Assembly: GCA_016193065.1 (NCBI GenBank)
Contig: JACPSX010000008.1
Span: 1 to 14,519 of the forward strand
Direction of reading: 5' to 3'
DNA length: 14,519 nt
Source: Candidatus Tectimicrobiota bacterium
GTDB lineage: Bacteria > JACPSX01
Part shown: positions 11,436 to 14,519 of the stretch, in pieces
Layout of the letters: each line of letters begins with the position of its first letter
Position numbering within the stretch: the stretch's first letter is position 1
The notes under the pieces: model-generated
The model's input: the letters and a program-made list of their open reading frames with translations, nothing else
Databases searched by the model: none
Told to the model about the DNA's origin: nothing
Made by a program: the position numbers and the translations under genes

Positions 11436-11738
11436 ATGAAAAATTACGACGAGGTCATGCGAGCTGTCGGCCGGACTCTTAATCGTCTGCAGATTTCGGC
11501 CAGGGTCTGTGTGGGCTGGTCTGCAACCCCTCAGGGGTACGCCGTGAGCTTGAAACAGGGGTACCGGGAAGCCAGCAAGGTGATCCCCGTGCAGGAAATC
11601 GACGCATACTTTCAGGAAGGAGCCGGATCCGGCCGCCTGGAGGGCCTTGTCCGGTCCCTCCATTCCCAAGTCGCTTCTTCTCCGCATTACTTGCGGGAGA
11701 CCATCTACAAGGACCCTGCCGGCCGCCGCTACCTGTGA
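11436..11738 (+). CDS. Conserved-looking hypothetical protein, divergent from the ferredoxin
   Basis: 100 residues with balanced, protein-like composition; not recognised. It opens MKNYDEVMRAVGRTLNRLQI (helix), then ARVCVGWSATPQGYAVSL (two strands), VIPVQEIDAYFQEG (strand-helix), RLEGLVRSLHSQV (helix) and the tail RETIYKDPAGRRYL. No signal peptide, metal motif or membrane segment. AAGGG directly abuts the ATG, too close for an ideal ribosome site, so the start is uncertain. It shares the 107-bp intergenic region and the palindrome at 11392-11411 with the ferredoxin gene and may be co-regulated. The antisense frame (11340-11891) looks like a shadow. Confidence 0.6.
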   Translation: MKNYDEVMRAVGRTLNRLQISARVCVGWSATPQGYAVSLKQGYREASKVIPVQEIDAYFQEGAGSGRLEGLVRSLHSQVASSPHYLRETIYKDPAGRRYL

Positions 11739-11817
11739 AGCTTGATCTTCCCCAGTTCTTGAAGGGCAGCGGCTAGACACGGGATCCCTCCTCCCGATAG
11801 AACTTCTCAACGTCATC

Positions 11818-12180
11818 TCAGGAAGAGAGCCTGCTGCGGCTCCGGCGGCGGAAAGCCGGATACAGGTTCTTGATGTTGGCGAGGATGGCAATCAGAGCTC
11901 CGATGACAGCGAGAACCGGGTGCAGGGTTGACGGATTTTCCTGAATGGATCCGGACAGCCCCGTGCCGAGAACGGTGATTAAAAAGAATGTGGCTAGAAA
12001 GTTGATCCCTCCCCCCCACAAGAGATGGGCTCCAATGGAAACAATTCCGGCTACAAATCCCAGGTTGGTGTGAAGGTCCAGGGACCCTCTACCTGAAGAT
12101 GCGACGAAACCGGCCACGGAGGCGGTGAGGAGGAGGATCAGCGCAAGGCTGCTTAGGATCATGCCGACTTGCTTCTGCAT
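11818..12180 (-). CDS. Small four-helix membrane protein with three His, possible redox anchor
   Basis: 120 residues from ATG 12180; a TTG at 12219 would add 13 residues and neither has a good ribosome site. Four membrane helices: MILSSLALILLLTASVAGFV, LGFVAGIVSIGAHLLWG, FLATFFLITVLGTGLSG and LAVIGALIAILANI. Histidines H37 (start of helix 2), H52 (end of helix 2) and H87 (start of helix 4) are placed as in heme-b membrane cytochromes. It lies between the Fe-S subunit and the ferredoxin, where a NrfD/DmsC-type anchor of eight or more helices would be expected. It may dock the molybdenum enzyme to quinone (inference). The C-terminus is Arg/Ser-rich and cytoplasmic by the positive-inside rule. 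No family name recognised. Confidence 0.72.
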   Translation of the reverse strand: MQKQVGMILSSLALILLLTASVAGFVASSGRGSLDLHTNLGFVAGIVSIGAHLLWGGGINFLATFFLITVLGTGLSGSIQENPSTLHPVLAVIGALIAILANIKNLYPAFRRRSRSRLSS

Positions 12181-12281
12181 GGGAAGCCAATATACTCCGA
12201 TCCGCGGCAGGATCGCCAATGAGAATATCCGGAGAATTGGCTGCCATGTGCTCGCTTCTCCTCCTATAGCGATCCATCCCC

Positions 12282-12887
12282 CTACGGGGGTAAGTAGTAA
12301 ACCGAGGGATTGGTACCCAGCTCCGGGTGCAGGGGAGTCCCGCCGCGCTCCCGGATCAGGCGGGAGACCTCGCTGTCCGGATCCTCAAGATCCCCAAAGG
12401 TGCGGGCCCGCGCCGCACAGTTGGCCACACAGGCCGGATCGAGCCCCTCCGTGACTCGGTGCAGGCAGAAGTTGCACTTCATGACCACCCCGGTGTTCTG
12501 ATCCTGGTAGCGGTGCTCCTCATAGGGGGTGTAGCCCTGCCCCGGAAAATAACCCCGGTGATCCTCGTTGTAGTAGCGGGCCCCGTACGGGCAGGCCATC
12601 ATGCAGGCCCGGCAGCCCACGCACTTCTCCGGGTCAATATCCACAATCCCCCCCTCCCGCTGGTGGCTGGCCCCCGTGGGGCACACGTGGACGCAGGGCG
12701 GATCCTGGCAGTGAAAACACAACAAGGGCAGGAAGAGCAGCCGGGTGTTCGGGTAGGTGCCCATCTCCTGCTTCTGGACCCGGGCAAAGAACACCCCCGG
12801 CGGGGTGCCGTGCTCGGCCTTGCAGCTCAACTGGCAGCCGTAGCAGCCCACGCACCTCCTCAGATCAATGACCATCCCGTATCTCAT
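12282..12887 (-). CDS. Four-cluster Fe-S subunit of a molybdopterin oxidoreductase
   Basis: 201 residues from ATG 12887 (MRYGMVIDLRRCVGC), overlapping the stop of the catalytic subunit gene as ATGA; an in-frame start at 12911 is less likely. Four Cys clusters are complete: CVGCYGCQLSC, CFHCQDPPCVHVCP, CVGCRACMMACP and CNFCLHRVTEGLDPACVANC. This is the DmsB/PsrB/NrfC layout, carrying electrons from the Mo site through four [4Fe-4S] clusters to a membrane partner. The YYNEDHRGYFPGQGYTPYEE insert between clusters 3 and 4 is reminiscent of subunits of phenylacetyl-CoA or polysulfide/thiosulfate-type enzymes, but the substrate is unresolved. A CCCCCTACGGGGG palindrome spans its stop codon. Confidence 0.93.
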   Translation of the reverse strand: MRYGMVIDLRRCVGCYGCQLSCKAEHGTPPGVFFARVQKQEMGTYPNTRLLFLPLLCFHCQDPPCVHVCPTGASHQREGGIVDIDPEKCVGCRACMMACPYGARYYNEDHRGYFPGQGYTPYEEHRYQDQNTGVVMKCNFCLHRVTEGLDPACVANCAARARTFGDLEDPDSEVSRLIRERGGTPLHPELGTNPSVYYLPP

Positions 12888-14519
12888 CGGTAGACCCTCA
12901 CTTTCACGCACAGGTCCAGGTTCAGATCCACGGGGCTGGAGTGCTCAAAGTCCACCTCCAAGAGATCGTTGAAGAACACCCCCTTGCCCTGCGCCACTGG
13001 CAGGCGATGGCTCCAGTGTCCCGCACAGGCGCCGATGCCCAGCCCCTCGGGGTGGATCGCCTCCGTGAGGTGCACCTTGCCCCGCACCTTGCGTTCGCTC
13101 TCCGACTCCACCCAGACCAGCTCCCCGTCCCTGAGCCCCTTCTTCTGTCCTGTGCTCTTGTTGATGGCGATGGTGTAGGAGAAGGGGTCGATGCGGGCCG
13201 CCTCGTCCAGCCAGGGGTTCTCCATCGTAAAACTGTTCGTGTGCAGCGTGTCCCGGTAGTAGAATCCGTAGAGATCATACCGGGAATCATGGCACTCGTG
13301 GGATGGGCAGGGCTTCCAGTCGGGCAGCGGGTCGTAGTAGGAGTCGTCCCATTCCATGCCGTGGGCCCGGGCAATGGCCCCGGCCTTCTCCCCCAGGGGT
13401 TTCAAAAACTCCCAGTAGATGGGGATGCGCACGGGAACCTCATAGCGCCAGTAGACCTCCTCGGGCTTCTTCTTCCACGAGATCAGCCCTTCCTTCTTAA
13501 ACCACTCCAGGCCCCGCTCTTCCCCGAAGTTGTTCCTGAGCTCCCGGTCGCAAACTTCCTCGTAGCTGTACTTCTTTTGAAACTCCAGACGGTAGGGCCC
13601 TTCCAGCTTGAGGTGGGCGTTGAAGGCGGCGTTGATCTCCTCCCGGATGCCGATGCGGTCGGCGAGGTCGAGGAGTGCATCGCCGGCGATCCTCCTCTGA
13701 CCATTCGCGGGCAGGACGGGCTGCTTGATGGGCCAGCACCACTCTCCCATCCCCGCGTGCAGGTTGAAGATGAAGGAGTTCGGCCGGGAGTCCAGAGACT
13801 CCAGGTAAGAGGCGTCGGGCAAAATGATGTCGGCGAACTCGGTGAACTCGTTCTGGAAAATATCAATCGACACGATGAAGGGGATCTTGAGCAGGGAGTC
13901 GATGACCGTGTCCTTGTTCCCCACGCTCATCACGGAGTTGGCCCCGTAGTTGAGCAACATCTCAGGGCGGTAGGGGAGCTGGAAGCGCTGCCACATCTCC
14001 TCCTGGTCCCGGGAGGCCATGAAGGGGGACATCATCCCCATGGGGAAGATATCCTGGAGCCCCATGGTCTCGGGCATCTTCGGCTCGGACAGGGGGTAAG
14101 GCAGGTGGGGAACCATCCAGGTGCCGGTGATCATAAGTCCGTCCGGGCATGGCTTAGGGACATAGTTAGGTCTTCCAGTCTCCGGGTGTCCGTGGCACAC
14201 TGGGTTGAACCCCAGCGCCGCCCCCACCACGTCCGCCGCCCCTACCAGGTGATTTAAAAGCCCGATGGCCAAACAGTTGTAGACCGAGTTCTTGTGCCCT
14301 TGAGACCCGCGGAAGTAAATTGCCGCCACCGGCCGGTAGGGAAATGTCTTCCCCTCGATCACGATCGTGCTCCCCACCCGGGCCTCGGTGGCAAACTCGC
14401 GAGCCATCTCCCGAATCGTCTTCTCGGGCACCGTGGTGATTTCCGTGGCCCAGCGGGGCGTGAACTGCTTCAAATGCTCCCGCACCAGAGCAAAAGCCGG
14501 CCGGCAGGAGACCCCGTTT
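12884..14519 (-). CDS. Molybdopterin oxidoreductase catalytic subunit (DMSO reductase family), N-terminus off-window
   Basis: About 545 residues visible, in frame to the window edge (SCRPAFALVREHLKQFTP) and ending KVRVYR before a TGA that overlaps the Fe-S gene. Visible family features: the Rossmann-like cofactor domain (IYFRGSQGHKNSVYNCLAIG, then NHLVGAADVVGAALG), LLNYGANSVMSVGNKDTV, the FTEFADIILPDASYLESLD block with the ADI(I/V)LP motif, and the C-terminal beta-barrel domain (SYTIAINKSTGQKKGLRDGE, then GKVHLTEAIHPEGLGIGACA) that closes over the pterin. The N-terminal [4Fe-4S] and Mo-ligand regions are outside the window, so the substrate cannot be assigned; thiosulfate/polysulfide reductase, phenylacetyl-CoA oxidoreductase or a hydroxylating enzyme are possible. 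Long plus-strand frames over it are shadows. Confidence 0.9.
   Translation of the reverse strand, partial: NGVSCRPAFALVREHLKQFTPRWATEITTVPEKTIREMAREFATEARVGSTIVIEGKTFPYRPVAAIYFRGSQGHKNSVYNCLAIGLLNHLVGAADVVGAALGFNPVCHGHPETGRPNYVPKPCPDGLMITGTWMVPHLPYPLSEPKMPETMGLQDIFPMGMMSPFMASRDQEEMWQRFQLPYRPEMLLNYGANSVMSVGNKDTVIDSLLKIPFIVSIDIFQNEFTEFADIILPDASYLESLDSRPNSFIFNLHAGMGEWCWPIKQPVLPANGQRRIAGDALLDLADRIGIREEINAAFNAHLKLEGPYRLEFQKKYSYEEVCDRELRNNFGEERGLEWFKKEGLISWKKKPEEVYWRYEVPVRIPIYWEFLKPLGEKAGAIARAHGMEWDDSYYDPLPDWKPCPSHECHDSRYDLYGFYYRDTLHTNSFTMENPWLDEAARIDPFSYTIAINKSTGQKKGLRDGELVWVESESERKVRGKVHLTEAIHPEGLGIGACAGHWSHRLPVAQGKGVFFNDLLEVDFEHSSPVDLNLDLCVKVRVYR

Noticed and set aside
12941-14257. 438-residue plus-strand frame
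   Set aside because: Antisense of the molybdopterin oxidoreductase; low-complexity Val/Gly/His-rich sequence without a domain.

Overview
The window looks like a chromosomal piece of an uncultivated, fairly GC-rich bacterium. The metabolic genes resemble those of environmental lineages such as Methylomirabilota/Rokubacteria or a proteobacterial relative; this lineage call is a weak inference from gene content and codon use. No rRNA, tRNA, CRISPR array or intact transposase is present.

Layout. (1) Positions 1-952, minus strand: most of an M29-like (aminopeptidase T / 2,5-dihydroxypyridine dioxygenase-like) protein, cut by the window edge. (2) About 953-7040: a visibly less GC-rich accessory island whose genes all lie on the plus strand. 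It holds an intact brnT/brnA-type module, an intact DUF433/DUF5615 module, a decayed ccdAB, a HAD phosphatase, a two-gene nucleotidyltransferase module, a trio made of a BrnT tail, a CopG-type antitoxin and a Cys-rich protein, and a broken toxin/antitoxin pair at the right edge. The spacers are full of small hairpins, diverged direct repeats, an IS110-like 5' fragment and a fragment of an isochorismatase gene. (3) 7042-10447, minus strand: an operon transcribed as substrate-binding protein, permease, ATPase (SsuABC/TauABC/NMT1 type), then an isochorismatase-family amidohydrolase of the N-carbamoylsarcosine/maleamate type. A good sigma-70-like promoter lies at 10695-10724, implying a leader of about 240 nt. 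(4) 10942-14519: a minus-strand molybdopterin oxidoreductase (partial), overlapping a four-cluster Fe-S subunit, followed by a small four-helix membrane protein with three conserved-looking histidines and a thioredoxin-like 2Fe-2S ferredoxin. The ferredoxin is divergent from a 100-residue plus-strand unknown, and a near-consensus FNR-type palindrome lies between them.

How it fits together. The transporter and amidase probably import and hydrolyse a small amide or N-heterocycle-derived compound. The M29-like gene at the left edge points the same way and would directly follow the amidase if the island were removed, so the island may have inserted into a catabolic operon (inference). The Mo enzyme, Fe-S subunit, small membrane protein and 2Fe-2S ferredoxin look like an anaerobically regulated redox module that lacks the usual NrfD-type anchor within the window.

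Most notable: a ccdAB pair in which one inferred A-to-G change both removes the ccdA stop and alters the ccdB start; an isochorismatase fragment whose 14 shared codons differ from the intact gene only at synonymous sites; three hairpins with a shared 13-nt loop but different stems; and several toxin/antitoxin stumps that ordinary ORF calling would miss.
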